Positions 1-10,143 of a stretch of 64,000 bases of DNA are shown piece by piece. The DNA is taken from NCBI RefSeq assembly GCF_029962835.1, contig NC_080575.1, positions 57,139,493-57,203,492 of the forward strand, read 5' to 3'. This DNA comes from Magnolia sinica (lineage: Eukaryota; Streptophyta; Magnoliopsida; Magnoliales; Magnoliaceae). The number at the start of each line of letters is the position of its first letter. The first letter of the stretch is position 1. The position numbers were made by a program, and so were the translations under genes. Under the pieces are notes generated by a model. The model saw only the letters and a program-made list of their open reading frames with translations. It was not told where the DNA came from and searched no databases.

Positions 1-996
1 AGTCTTTAAGCTAACTCATTTACATGTTAAGAACTTTGGAAAAGCTTCAATTCTCCTTCTTCATGTACTACCTTTCCATAAATTTTCCTTTCTTTTCGTT
101 GCCTTATGTGCATTGCATGCTCATATGTTTTACATTAAGGACAATGTAGATTTTAGGCTGGGGGTGTGGATTAGGTAAACTAATCAATGTTTTTTTAGTT
201 TCTGAGCAGAAAGTTTGAAAATTTTCAATTTTTCAAGTAAAAGAACTTTTTGAGTTTTTAAGTAAGCGAACTTTTTAGAAAACAAAAGTTTTTGCACTTA
301 AGAATGCCTTGACTATGATGATAAGATAGGAATTGAATTTTGAATTGTCAGAGTTTGATCAACTAAGTAGACTATCACTTAAGTTCTCTCACTAAGTGAC
401 TAAGAGGAAGTTTGAATATCATGTTAATCTAAATCACGAGACAAATTCAATTTATTTTTTGGGATTTATGCTAGAATTTCTGATTATTAGTATGTGAATC
501 ATTAATAGATTTGAGAATTAAATCTAGAGAATTTTATCCACCTTAAAAAGATGAAAAAAACCAATTAAAAAACAGAGAGTTCAACAAAAAGGTCAGGTAT
601 GATGAAAAGAATGAAAAAAAATGAATAAATACAAAGGATCGTCGATATAAAATCAAAAACTGGAAATTGAAGGAAAATGGGATAAGTTTGGAATCAACAC
701 TTGATTATTCAATTAATCTTGAGGTGATAAGCATGGCTAACATTATGAAATGATAGTACCTTTATGGAAAGTAAGTAGGAATTCACTAAGCACATTGGAA
801 AAGCTTGATATATGAACTTATGCTCCCATGTGATTGATAAAAAAAACATATTTGATTTATTACTCATGTGATTCGGCTCTAGGTTTTTAAATTTTCACTA
901 TTGCTTCTTTGGATTCTGAAAGTGATTTAAACATTGAGAATTGAAGATTCTTTCATTCATGTTTTGCTCGGGTTTAGCAAAATGCTAGTTGGGGTG
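1..996 (+). mobile_element. Athila-like gypsy element, 3' non-coding internal end
   Basis: No long reading frame is present. Around 134-165 the sequence runs from 'acattaaggacaatgta' into a 'gctgggggtgtgg' purine tract, a combination I associate with the region after pol in Athila-type elements. A second purine-rich tract, 'gttggggtg', sits at 988-996 directly before the LTR start and fits a polypurine tract. The 5' part of the element lies outside the window. The assignment rests on these short motifs and on the adjoining LTR, so it is an inference. Confidence 0.5.
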
Positions 997-1289
997 TGTT
1001 GAGTGTCAAATATTACATATTTCCCCCTATTTATATCTTGGTTTTATGAATATGATAATACTTAATGGGTATATTTTATACATGTTTGTGTTACAAGGTG
1101 AATCTGAGAGCTTGGATTGAAAAGAATGTTAAAAGCATGGATTTGATGCTCAAGAATCGCCAAAGCGAGGGATGGATATTAGAAGACTAAGATTAAAGAT
1201 TTCAAGATCCCAAGATTCAAGGAAACCAAGTGGAGAAAGAAGGAAGTCGAAAGTGCAAAGTGCAGAAATTCACAGAATCCAAACTTTAC

Positions 1290-1680
1290 TATCTATATCA
1301 TCGACCACCGGTCGATGACATCGAAGTCAGTGTTTGATGACATCGAACACTGGTTAATGACATCGAAGAATTACAAGAAAATCAAGTTTAGTTGCTGGAC
1401 AAATTAGATGCAGTTCTCGATGATATCGAAGCGTTGTTCGATTGCTCAATGACATCGAAGGCAGTTCGATGACATCGAGATTTTTACGGATTTCTATGGA
1501 CACATTCTTGATTACTTGAACATGCTTCGATGACATCAAAGGACTGTTTGATGACATCGAAGGTATGTTCGATGACATGAAGAGTTACATAGTGCGAAAG
1601 GCGTTACGCAGTATGAAAAGACACGACTTCCGGATTCAAGTTACTTTCAATGACATCGAAGGCGTTATGTATAGTGTGTA
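1290..1680. repeat. Array of TCGATGACATCGAA dyads in the LTR U3
   Basis: About ten spaced units of 'ttcgatgacatcgaa' or close variants occur here, most with a CG near each end and near two-fold symmetry. The block ends about 35 bases before the probable TATA box at 1716. It sits inside an LTR, so a U3 enhancer or binding-site array is a reasonable guess, but only the repeat itself is seen. Confidence 0.75.
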
Positions 1681-1715
1681 AATTTGAGGCGGTTTTCAAA
1701 GACGGTCAGACAAGG

Positions 1716-1724
1716 CTATAAATA
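1716..1724 (+). promoter_or_regulatory. Probable TATA box of the truncated Athila-like LTR
   Basis: 'ctataaata' lies just downstream of the dyad array. The copy at 46099 has 'ctataaatag' in the same place. This would mark the U3/R boundary region of the LTR. Confidence 0.55.
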
Positions 1725-1904
1725 TGGGTTCTTTGAGGAGTTCTAGGGGAGAATTAGGTTTTAAGAAGCAGAGCCAAATGGTGGAGGAACCTCCCAAGAG
1801 TTTTTCTTCCTTATTTATTTTTAGTGCTTTCTTTAGGAGATTTAGTTTCAATCATGTCTATGGTTGGCTAAACCTTTTAGCTAGGGCTAAGAGGTGAAGT
1901 CTAG

Positions 1905-2443
1905 ACTTATCACAACCAAAGGTTCAATTCTTTATTTTTATATAACATTGATAATCAAAAGAATTCAAGATAACCAAAACTTGTCTTTCAATTCAACACT
2001 CTATTCCTCCAGCTTTTGATTTTTTCATCGATGACTTTCACGCTATTTCACTTTTTTCTTCTTTTCAACAGTCATTAATGAACTTTAATAGATAGCCATT
2101 TTTGATGACAACTATTTTTTTTTACTGGGTATTTTCTTTTTCTCATTTTTTTTCTTCCTTTCTTTTCATTAAACATGGTGGACAAATTCCCCAAGTTTAA
2201 TTCCTATCATTTTTAATAATCATCAAGTTAACAATTCAATATCAAACTTATACTTTAATGTGCAAGCTATATGTGATATGTGAAATCATAAATCAATAAA
2301 TGTTTAAAACTTCAAATTAAGAGATTAAAAAACTTCAAACTTATTTTTGAAATCTGTCAAATAACTAGAATCTAAGAGTCAAGAATCATCAACATTAAAT
2401 ATCTTATTATTATAATCTATGAACTATCTTTAAATTCACAGAA

Positions 2444-2491
<48 letters not shown>

Positions 2492-3400
2492 ATATATATA
2501 GCTTAAAAATTTAACATTTTTTCTCAAATCTGAAGAATTTTCAAGGGACACCTACTAATGTATGTTGTCCTCAATGTATAAACAAATACAATAAAAGAAA
2601 AATTGAGAGCGATGAAAATAAAGGAAAGTATATGAAAAGTACCTATGAAGCGAAAACAATCTTCCAATAAAATGTGGTTCTAACAAAGAAACTAAACTAT
2701 GGAAAGAAAACTAATTCTAAGAATGCAATAAATTCTAATCATAAACTGGGAAAGTAATGGAAAAAACAACTCAATCATGTAGTAAGATTCCTCCTCTCGC
2801 CAATATCTCGATAAATTTCTCAGTAGGTTTCTTAACAAAATTATTCAAAATCCATTTTTGCAATTGGCTTGAATGCCCTCGAGCATAAATGTCCAGAGAA
2901 ATTTATTAACATCAACAAAAAATTTTCTTTTAATCCCCTAAGATATCCAAAGTGGATAATATTCACTAGTAACAGAAAAGTTTTCAATGTTAGTATAGCA
3001 TAGTAAATCAAAGACTACGAGTGACTGAAATTCAGAAAAATTCTTATTAGGCAGTGTAGTCTCAACACATTTTGAAGTTTTAGACTTCGATTCAAGTTCT
3101 AGTTCCTCCACTTCTAATGATAAGCATTCATGATTGATGGAAGGGAGTTGTTTAGAAAAATAATCTCTTCCATCAGTATCAACCACCGAGGTATTTTCTT
3201 ATAAGATATTAACTATGTCTTTAATCATGTTATTACTAGAGTGCCAAATGTATGCCAAGCCAACTTCTATAAGAATAGTAGGCTAAGCATAGGTTTGAGT
3301 GTAGGGCTCACCTCAGTTAGGATGCAGTTAATATTTCCATGCACGGTGAGTACAAAGTGACTTGATCACACCCTGCGACATGTGTGGTGTCGCAGCGCAC
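1905..3400. other. AT-rich stretch without recognised genes
   Basis: Only short frames with no recognisable domains occur. A (TA)n run lies at 2449-2500. A reversed 'tgttgtcctcaatgtata' at 2562-2579 and a reversed 'cttggggaatttgtccacc' near 2180-2200 resemble Athila 3' non-coding motifs on the minus strand. Part of this stretch may therefore be a decayed inverted element, but the match is too short to claim. Confidence 0.4.
2449..2500. repeat. (TA)n microsatellite
   Basis: An almost uninterrupted TA run of about 50 bases, broken once by a C. Confidence 0.95.
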
Positions 3401-3429
3401 TAATGTGTGCACCGCGAATGGCGCGGATC

Positions 3430-3945
3430 CCTGCAGGACCGGAATCTCCTCTGACCCGGGGTTGCCGGGCTCCCCTCAAACCCAAAAGCTCGCCACCACG
3501 ATGTTTGTGTCATATCCTCCGTTTGAGAGCTTATCTTACGACGCGAGCCCAAACACAAGGGAGATCCAAAAACTCAGGTGAGTCATGACACAGGAAACAG
3601 TGGGAATGAGACACCCATCGTTGAAACCTTCCTGGGGGCCGACCGTGATGTTTAAATACCATCCAACCCGTTTATAATGTGATTCCAAACCAGAAGAAGA
3701 GAAAACACCAATATAAGCCTGATCCAAAACTTCTGACCTTCCCTTAATGCTACAACGGTTGGCGTTCAATCCCACTAAGTATGGCCCAATTTATTTTTTG
3801 ATCTCCCTTATGACAGGACTTATGTTCTAAAATGAGATGACTAAACGGACGGTCCAAGTGGATATAACAAAAACATCGTGGTGGGCTCCACCGGGCTTTG
3901 AGTCAAAGGGGAGCCTTGTACCACCGGATTACAGGCAAGTATCTT
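3430..3945. mobile_element. Palindromic MITE-like element
   Basis: The two ends are inverted copies. The left part near 3462-3530 has 'gccgggctcccctcaaa' followed by 'caccacgatgtttgtgtcat'. The right part read in reverse complement from about 3912 has 'ggctcccctttgactc' followed by 'caccacgatgtttttgtta'. No reading frame for a transposase is present, so it is non-autonomous. The outer limits are approximate because the arms degenerate. The interior shares a 'gtgatgtttaaataccatccaaccc' type module with other MITEs of the window. Confidence 0.6.
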
Positions 3946-4411
3946 ACGATCCCTGCTAGTTCCACGTTCGCAAATATCAACCGAAAGCAAAATATCTGTC
4001 AAGTTGGGGAGAGTGATCCGTGACAAGAAAATACAGTGTGAGTTCATTACCATTTAGTAAATAGCACCAACCTTGTTACTTGCCCAGTATGTCTGTCCAT
4101 CCTAACCGATCAACAGGCAGTAAGTTCTAGCCGCTGGATTTATCGATTACTTTGGACTTTTGTCTCAATTTTTATCGATAGTCAGAGACGGGTGATTTTT
4201 ATGAACACCCAAATCAGCTTGATATTTGGCACGTGTCATTAAATCGTCGGTTCTGATTCATTGGCATAGTACGCCAACCGGTTTAGTACCATTTACCAAT
4301 TGGCATGAGACGCAGTCTGCGTCCTAATCGAACGAGGATCAGGTACACTTCGCGAATATTCCACACTCATATCATTGTGGAATCGGGATATAGGTTCCCT
4401 CGAATGGACGA
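3946..4411. other. Spacer between MITEs
   Basis: No gene, RNA or clear repeat was recognised. The stretch is less AT-rich than the DNA to its left. Confidence 0.4.
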
Positions 4412-4946
4412 GGATTGCGTCCAACCCCCGCCTGGACGGTAATACGTCCGGGCAGGGTTCTGTGGGGCCCACCGTGATGTAAGTGTTTTATTCACGCCGT
4501 TCAATATTTTTTTTCAGATAATTTCAATATGCAAACCAAAAATGAGGCAGGTCCAAGGCTTAAGTGGACGACACCAAAGGAACCTAAACTGATAATGACA
4601 CCCACCACTGAAACCTTTTTAAGGGCCAATGTGAAACCTTTTTAAGGGCCAATGTGATGCTTTTTTTTACCATACAACCTATTCATAGGGTCACGTAGAC
4701 GTGGATGAAGTGAAAACACAAATCTCAGCTTCATTCGTAACTTTTCTAGCTCTTGAGAAGTTTTTAATGGTAGACATTCAATCCCCACTTTGTGATCCAC
4801 TTAACTTTGGACCTGTCTCATTTTTTGGTTCACTATTAAAATTATCTGAAAAAAAGCATGGGATGGTGGGGATAAAACACTTACATCACGGTGAGCCCCA
4901 CAAAGCACTAGCCAGACGTATTACGGTCACGGGTAGGACGCAATCC
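4412..4946. mobile_element. MITE with long terminal inverted repeats, copy A
   Basis: The element opens with 'ggattgcgtccaaccccc' and closes with the inverse, '...gggtaggacgcaatcc'. The arms continue inward as imperfect inverted repeats of more than 100 bases. 'ggcccaccgtgatgtaagtg' at left mirrors 'cacttacatcacggtgagccc' at right, and 'aaatgaggcaggtccaaggcttaag' mirrors the region near 4795-4830. No coding capacity. A clean target duplication was not found. I cannot assign the superfamily; long arms suggest a foldback or Mutator-like MITE. Confidence 0.75.
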
Positions 4947-4955
4947 GAATACACC

Positions 4956-5463
4956 GGGGATGCGGATTGTGTCCTGCTCCGCCTAAATGGTAATCCGTTC
5001 CGGCGGGGCTCCATGGGGTCCACAGTGTTGTAAGTGTTTTATCTACGCTATTAAACACTTTTTTTAGATAATTTTAATAAGTGAATCAAAAAATAAGACA
5101 GGTCTAAGGCTTAAGTAGACCACAAAGTGGAGATTGGACGTCCACCATTAAAAACTTCTTGGGAGTTGGAGAAGTTTCTGAGTAAGCTAATTATTGTGTT
5201 TTCACTTCTTCCACGTATAAATGACCTTCTGAATACGTTTTATGGTAAAAAAAACATCACGTTGGCCGTTGGAAAGGTTGCAACGGTGGGTGTCATTATC
5301 AGTGTGGGTTCCTTTGGTGTGGTCCACCTAAGCCCTAGACCTGCCTCATTTTTTGGTTTACATATTAAAATTATCGAAAAAAAAAACATTAACGGCCTGG
5401 ATAAAAGACTTAAAACACGGTGGGCCCTACAGAGGGCGGGGGTAGGACGCAATCCGCGTCCCC
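4956..5463. mobile_element. MITE with long terminal inverted repeats, copy B
   Basis: A second copy of the element at 4412-4946, in direct orientation and starting only about 10 bases downstream. The left end 'ggggatgcggattgtgtcc' mirrors the right end '...aggacgcaatccgcgtcccc'. The arms share the same internal order as copy A, including the 'gtaagtgttttat' and 'attttttggtt' segments. The two copies differ by many substitutions, so this is not a recent tandem duplication. Confidence 0.72.
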
Positions 5464-6069
5464 CGACGTGCGACGATAAGATACGTCGGGACTCTAGACA
5501 CTGGGTTTTTCTTTCAATGATCTGAACCGTTTATTTGAAACGGTTTAAATAATCCAATTCAACTGAGAGATTTTATTTGTTGAATTTCCACCATTGAAGT
5601 TTCTACCTACTTGTCATATAAACCGCTTGGATTATTGGAAGATGACCCGTACTCAAAGGTTAATATCCCGGCGTATTGTATTGATACACGGGTGGATATA
5701 TTCGATCGAACCTCATCAGGATTCGATTAAGTATCGTGTACGGAATGTCACGTGACGCAAGGAAAACCTAGTTGCACTCGCCACACACGTGGGAATAAGG
5801 ATCGCAAGTTTGATATCGGATCTGCTCATCAGAGGGTGATGATCATCTTATGGACCACGAGTATATAAAATGATTAGAAACATTGACCAACGGTCCAGAT
5901 TTGATGTTAACAAACTTGTGGTGCAGATGATTATTAGATCGTCGTGAATCTACACAGTGGACTCTCCTGATGAGGTGGTTCCAAAACTCTCCTGCTCTGA
6001 TATCACATAAGCCTACCTCGCTCCACGTCCACTGCGATGGGGTGCCTGCAATTACCTTTCTCAAGTATA
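5464..6069. other. Spacer between MITEs
   Basis: No gene or repeat recognised. Short frames on both strands have no family resemblance. Confidence 0.4.
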
Positions 6070-6606
6070 TGCTGGACCGGATTTTCTGGGAAAGCCTTTC
6101 GCAGGAAGTCCCTGCCAAGGATGCTTGGTGGGGCCCACCGCCATGTTTGTGGGAAATCCGTTCATCAGTTTTGAGAGCTCATTTTAACAATTTGACAAAA
6201 ATGAGGTGGTTCCAAAACTCAAGTGGGTCACATAAGAGGCAAAATTGGGTAAAGAAATACGCACCATTGAAACCTTTGTAGTCTCAATCTCGATGTTGCT
6301 ATGCCATCCAGACCGTTTTTAAGTTCTTTATCAATGGGAGGAAGTGAAAATATGACAAAATTAACCTGAAACAGAGCTTTTATGGGCACTAGAATGATTC
6401 AACGGTTCTCACTAAATACCCACTGTTTACTCTCGTGTGGCCCACTTGAGTTTTGGATCCATATCATTTCTTGGATCATGTACTAAATGATCTCGAAAAA
6501 CGGATGAACGGGGTAGATGTCCCAAAAACATGGAGGTAGGCCCCATTCAGCATCCTTGCAGAGGAACTTCATGCTCAAGGCTTGTGCAGGAAATCCGGGT
6601 CCAGGC
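6070..6606. mobile_element. Palindromic MITE-like element
   Basis: Left arm: 'gctggaccggattttctgg', then 'gcaaggatgc'-type sequence, then 'ccgccatgtttgtgggaaat'. The right arm in reverse complement gives 'cctggacccggatttcctg', 'gcaaggatgc' and 'cctccatgtttttgggacat'. The arms are imperfect but extend about 150 bases. It has no coding capacity. It belongs to the same broad group as the 3430-3945 element, sharing the 'catgtttgtg' and 'ccgtt' features next to 'gtggggcccacc'. Confidence 0.65.
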
Positions 6607-7221
6607 ATCCTTCAGTATTTGGACGCTCTCGAGGTGTACCATAGATATTAGTGGATAGTTATTTTAATCGCTTACTCCACTCTTTGGTGTCTTTTCCCCC
6701 AACGGAACAGAGTATTCAAATTTCAGAATCCATTTATTAAGGTTTTGAAAATTGTATCTTTGCCACTGCTTTGATATCCAGAATTTTATAGTTTCTTCAA
6801 CACTTTTGTACTGGATGATCCAGAAACCCAGCAATTCGGTCCCTGTGGAAACCTCAAATATCAGGATCTGAAGCTTCCAATCTCTTAAAAATCGCGTCTT
6901 TGCTGGTTTTTTTTCTTCGTCTTGGGTGTTCACACGATTCTCAATTCATAGAATCCAAATCTTCCAATCTCTTTAAAAATATATTTAATAAGTGTTCTTT
7001 CTCATCCTGCCAATCGATTTTCTTAATTTCTCAATATATTTCAACTTACCACAATATTAGGCCCTTTTTTTTTGGTCGTCCAAAATCTGATTTTCTTAAA
7101 TTCTCAATCTTTCTGCAATTGGGTAAAAAATTCCCAATTTTTTTTTTTGTTAAAATCTTTGACCGTCTTCTCTTGTTTTGACAATTTTTCTTGGAAATAA
7201 TCTCTAGTTAATCCGCTGTCC
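6607..7221. other. Upstream region of the TLC-domain gene
   Basis: AT-rich DNA with no coding sequence on the + strand. It should contain the promoter and 5' untranslated region of the gene starting at 7222, but no TATA box stands out clearly. The nearest mobile element, a MITE, ends about 615 bases before the start codon, so the core promoter itself seems free of large insertions. Confidence 0.45.
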
Positions 7222-7959
7222 ATGGAAAACTCAATTCTCACGTCTATTTCATACATCCCTCTCTTCTCATCATTCTTCATCCTCATCTATTTTCTCGCCT
7301 ACTTTGGAATTTTTCAACATTGGAGCCCCAAACAGCGCACCGAAGCTTCGAGCTGCTTCATGTCATTAACCCATGGAACTCCCGCCGTTTTAATGGCAGC
7401 ATTCGCCATTGTCTCCCAAGCTCACCACAGCTTCGCCTCTCCCAATACCAATTTCCAAAACCTAGTACTCGACTTCAGCATTGCGTACTTCCTGGTAGAT
7501 CTCCTCCACTACTTCATCTTCTTCCCAGACGACTATCTCTACATAGCCCATCACTTAGCGACCCTCTTCGTATTCGTCACCTGCCGTTACCTTGTCTTCC
7601 ATGGCGCCTTTTCTATTCTCATCCTTCTTGCCCTCGCGGAGGTCACCAGCGCCTGCCAGAACACGTGGTCTCTCGCCAACATCCAGAGAGTCGACGTGCC
7701 TGCAGCTGCCAGGCTGTATGAATTTTTGTCACCGCCCTTCTATACACTTATGAGGGTTTTTGCAGGGCCAGTCTTCACATACAAGATGGGCGTCTTCTAT
7801 TTGAGTGGTGAGGCAGATAACGTGATTCCAGGATGGGTTTCGATTTCTTGGATGGTTGTTATTGTGGCGGCGATTTCAGTCAGCAGTATGTGGATTTTAA
7901 ACAATTGGATGGAGTTGTATAAAGAGAGAATTAGGAGATCTGAGAAGAAAACAAGATAA
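7222..7959 (+). CDS. TLC-domain membrane protein (plant TLCD4/TMEM56-like)
   Basis: A single uninterrupted frame of 245 codons begins at ATG in the context 'gtccatggaa'. The protein is strongly hydrophobic, with membrane segments near residues 10-31, 50-66, 82-101, 108-125, 128-145, 170-190 and 205-226. Features of the TLC (TRAM-LAG1-CLN8) family are 'FLVDLLHYF' (90-98), the paired histidines H110-H111 in 'YIAHHLATLFVF', and 'ALAEVTSACQN' (137-147). The C-terminus is basic and ends KKTR, fitting a dilysine ER-retrieval signal, so residence in the ER or early secretory membranes is likely. TLC proteins handle or sense lipids. This one is too short and lacks the Lag motif of ceramide synthases, so it probably does not make ceramide; its substrate is unknown. 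It is the only convincing host gene here, with no intron. It looks intact, and codon use is GC-richer than in the surrounding elements. Confidence 0.93.
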   Translation: MENSILTSISYIPLFSSFFILIYFLAYFGIFQHWSPKQRTEASSCFMSLTHGTPAVLMAAFAIVSQAHHSFASPNTNFQNLVLDFSIAYFLVDLLHYFIFFPDDYLYIAHHLATLFVFVTCRYLVFHGAFSILILLALAEVTSACQNTWSLANIQRVDVPAAARLYEFLSPPFYTLMRVFAGPVFTYKMGVFYLSGEADNVIPGWVSISWMVVIVAAISVSSMWILNNWMELYKERIRRSEKKTR

Positions 7960-9340
7960 AAGAGTGGGAAGATTTTGGTTTGGCAATGGAGAATGGCTTT
8001 GGCATTGTGGAGACCTATTGATGGATGGAGAGATTTTATTGGTTTTTCCATACTCTGTAAGATTTTTTCTTTTTATGAATAGTTCCTGTATAGATTAGAT
8101 TAATAACAGATTAATCTTGGGATTGAGTATTGATTCTACTGATAGTGTTCAATAATCTATTTTAGACCTCTAATATATATATATATATATAACTAAGAAT
8201 TTGAGAAGGTAGAAGTATCTGTGCTAATGCAAAATCCTAGGTTAGTTCCCCAGAACTGAATTGCCTGCATGTGCACTCACGTACGCAATCCACCGTTCAT
8301 CTGTTGAACCATACCATGGAATGGGGAACCAGAAATTTCACAGAGGTCGGGTGGATTGGATGGTTTTGTGCTCTATAATTATAGGGCAGTTGGGAAGAAA
8401 GTCGTACCGATGGTCATTTCTTGATGGGTAAAAGTTTTCTTCATGTCCGCAGCTTGGATGGTCTGACTGGTGTGATTCTGGACATGTTTCGTCTATGTTA
8501 AGGCCATCAGATGAATGGACCGGATCTCGTAGACATGTGTATGTACACAGAGATTGAGTGCTTGGTAACTAACTTAGATATTCACAAGATCACCAGATCC
8601 TTTTCCTTTACACAAAAGTGGAAGCCGAGATTGCTTGATCAGTTGTTCTTGTGGATTTTGCCTGTGTTCTCTTCTGGCTCGTGGATTGCTGCGCTTCATG
8701 CTCTGTATGGCCTTCACAGGCCCATATGAAAATTCATGAGCATTTCAGAACTACTTTAAGGGCCTGTTTGTATAGGTTTAAATCCTGTCTCTTTAGAATA
8801 CTTACAAAATGATTTGAATCCTAAAAATGAGTGCTCATACAAATCCAATTGTATCAGAGCCGTGCCATCAGAACAGGCACTTGTATTGTTTCCAAAACTG
8901 AATAATTGCTAACAAAGAAAACAACTTTCATGTGAACTAGATATTTCGAATATCAGGAATAATATGCACTCCCATATGTGACGGATATGTTTGTCTAATT
9001 TCTCTCAATCCAATGAGGTTATAAGTCAGATATGCAAGGTTAGGTTCATGATTTAAATAAATAAATAAATAAAGGCAAAAGTCTGCAAAAGTAAAAACTA
9101 ACATTTAGCATACAAAAGGGGAAAAGACATTTGAACTACCAAGCAGCAGAATACGCAAACAAAAGAACTCATTTAGCTTATCAGCCATTGAGATCAATTG
9201 GGTTTAAATCTTCTCTCATCCGCACGCTATGATACATGAATAGAAACAAGTATATTATGCTGTATTGTCAAATTTAAGAGAGACACCGAGAGAAGCGCGC
9301 GCGCGTGTGTATATATATATATATATAATTCCAACCCATC
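7960..9340. other. 3' flank of the TLC-domain gene
   Basis: Contains the probable 3' untranslated region, a (TA)n run near 8175-8190, an (aaat)n run near 9055-9072, and GC/GT/TA dinucleotide runs at 9296-9326. No canonical AATAAA signal is obvious just downstream. A segment at about 8762-8881 starts 'ggcctgtttgtat' and ends 'cagaacaggcac', which could be the weak inverted ends of a small hAT-like MITE. I do not call that separately. Confidence 0.4.
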
Positions 9341-9344
9341 CAAT

Positions 9345-9485
9345 CTGGGTTTCAGTCCTTGCCTCAGTTGTAGACTCAGAGAAGTTTCAACACTAGGTCT
9401 TGGGTTTGAAACCTATAGGTGGTGAAATCCCACTATGGTGTGTGTGGGTGTGTTCGTGTCGGGTGTACGTGCCAAAAAAAAAAAA
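9345..9485 (+). mobile_element. tRNA-derived SINE
   Basis: The stretch has an RNA polymerase III A-box-like 'ccttgcctcagttgtagac' (9359-9376). A B-box-like 'gggtttgaaacc' follows at about 9402-9413, then 'ggtggtgaaatcccactatgg', a GT-rich tail and an A-run at about 9474-9485. This order matches plant SINEs of the Au/tRNA type. The flanks 'catccaat' (before) and 'catcaaat' (after) may be a target duplication with one mismatch. No coding capacity. Confidence 0.7.
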
Positions 9486-9601
9486 CCATCAAATAAAAAA
9501 ATTAATTAGAAAAATCAATATAAGTATGAAGTTTCAATAGTTTTTATAATAAAAAGGAATTTTATGAAATGAAAAAAGATTCATATATATATATATATAT
9601 G

Positions 9602-10143
9602 GAAAAGGTTCTATATGGTCGAGCTCATGGGAACTCCCCATGAGGTCCAGCTATGTGGGCCCCACCATGATGTATGTTGAACATCTACCCCATCAATCAG
9701 ATGCATCATTCCATAGCGGGCCTAGGGCTTAAAAATCAAGTCAATCCATGACTTGTGTGGGCTACCCCACATACAAACGTTGAGAGGGATTACCCTCCAT
9801 TAAAACATTGATAATCATTTTTTGGGCCCACTGGGATGTGGTTCACAAATGCAGCCCATCCATTATGTGTGTCCCACTTGGATGAGGTCAGACCAAGTTT
9901 CAGACGCATCCAAATTTCAGGTGGGCCCCACCAAGTGCTTTTATATGTTTTAGGCATGTCTTCACATGATTTTAGATGGTATGGCCCACCGGAGTTCCCT
10001 ATACAGCTGATTTTTGGGATATCTCATAATTTAAAGGGGACCCATCAAATGCACGGTGTTGATGTTTGACATACATCGTGGTGGGGCCAAACAGCTCGAC
10101 CTCATGGGGAGTTCCCATGAGCTCGACCATATAGAACCTTTTC
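9602..10143. mobile_element. 542-bp MITE with ~80-bp terminal inverted repeats in a TA run
   Basis: The left end begins 'gaaaaggttctatatggtc' and the right end is its inverse. The arms are essentially perfect for about 45 bases ('gagctcatgggaactcccc' and so on) and continue to 'gatgtatgt...aacatc' with few mismatches. TA runs lie on both sides (9585-9600 and 10144-10168), fitting insertion into TA with a TA-type duplication as in Tc1/mariner or PIF-like MITEs. It encodes nothing. The right half matches 56786-57083, so the family is dispersed. High arm identity suggests fairly recent movement. Confidence 0.85.

Larger units (their letters stand above)
997..1901 (+). mobile_element. Truncated Athila-like LTR
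   Basis: The sequence starts with 'tgttgagtgtcaaatatta' and aligns by eye with the complete Athila-like LTR that begins at 45385. Shared parts are the first 150 bases and the stretch 'atgtctatggttggctaaacc' with the following 'agctagggctaagaggtgaag'. After about 1901 the match stops, so the last ~550 bases of the LTR (compared with 45385-46858) are missing. Between the two conserved parts lies a block (1290-1680) of 'tcgatgacatcgaa' repeats that has no sequence match in the 45-kb copy, which carries a different repeat there. Confidence 0.75.

Noticed and set aside
5127..5525. 132-residue frame on the + strand
   Set aside because: It lies within the MITE arms and is not shared by the sister MITE; no domain is visible.
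8511..8729. Small 72-codon frame downstream of the TLC-domain gene
   Set aside because: No family resemblance, no suitable context, and length within chance expectation.
8762..8881. Possible 120-base hAT-like MITE with GGCCTGTTT ends
   Set aside because: The inverted ends agree over too few bases and no 8-base duplication was found; mentioned only in the flank description.
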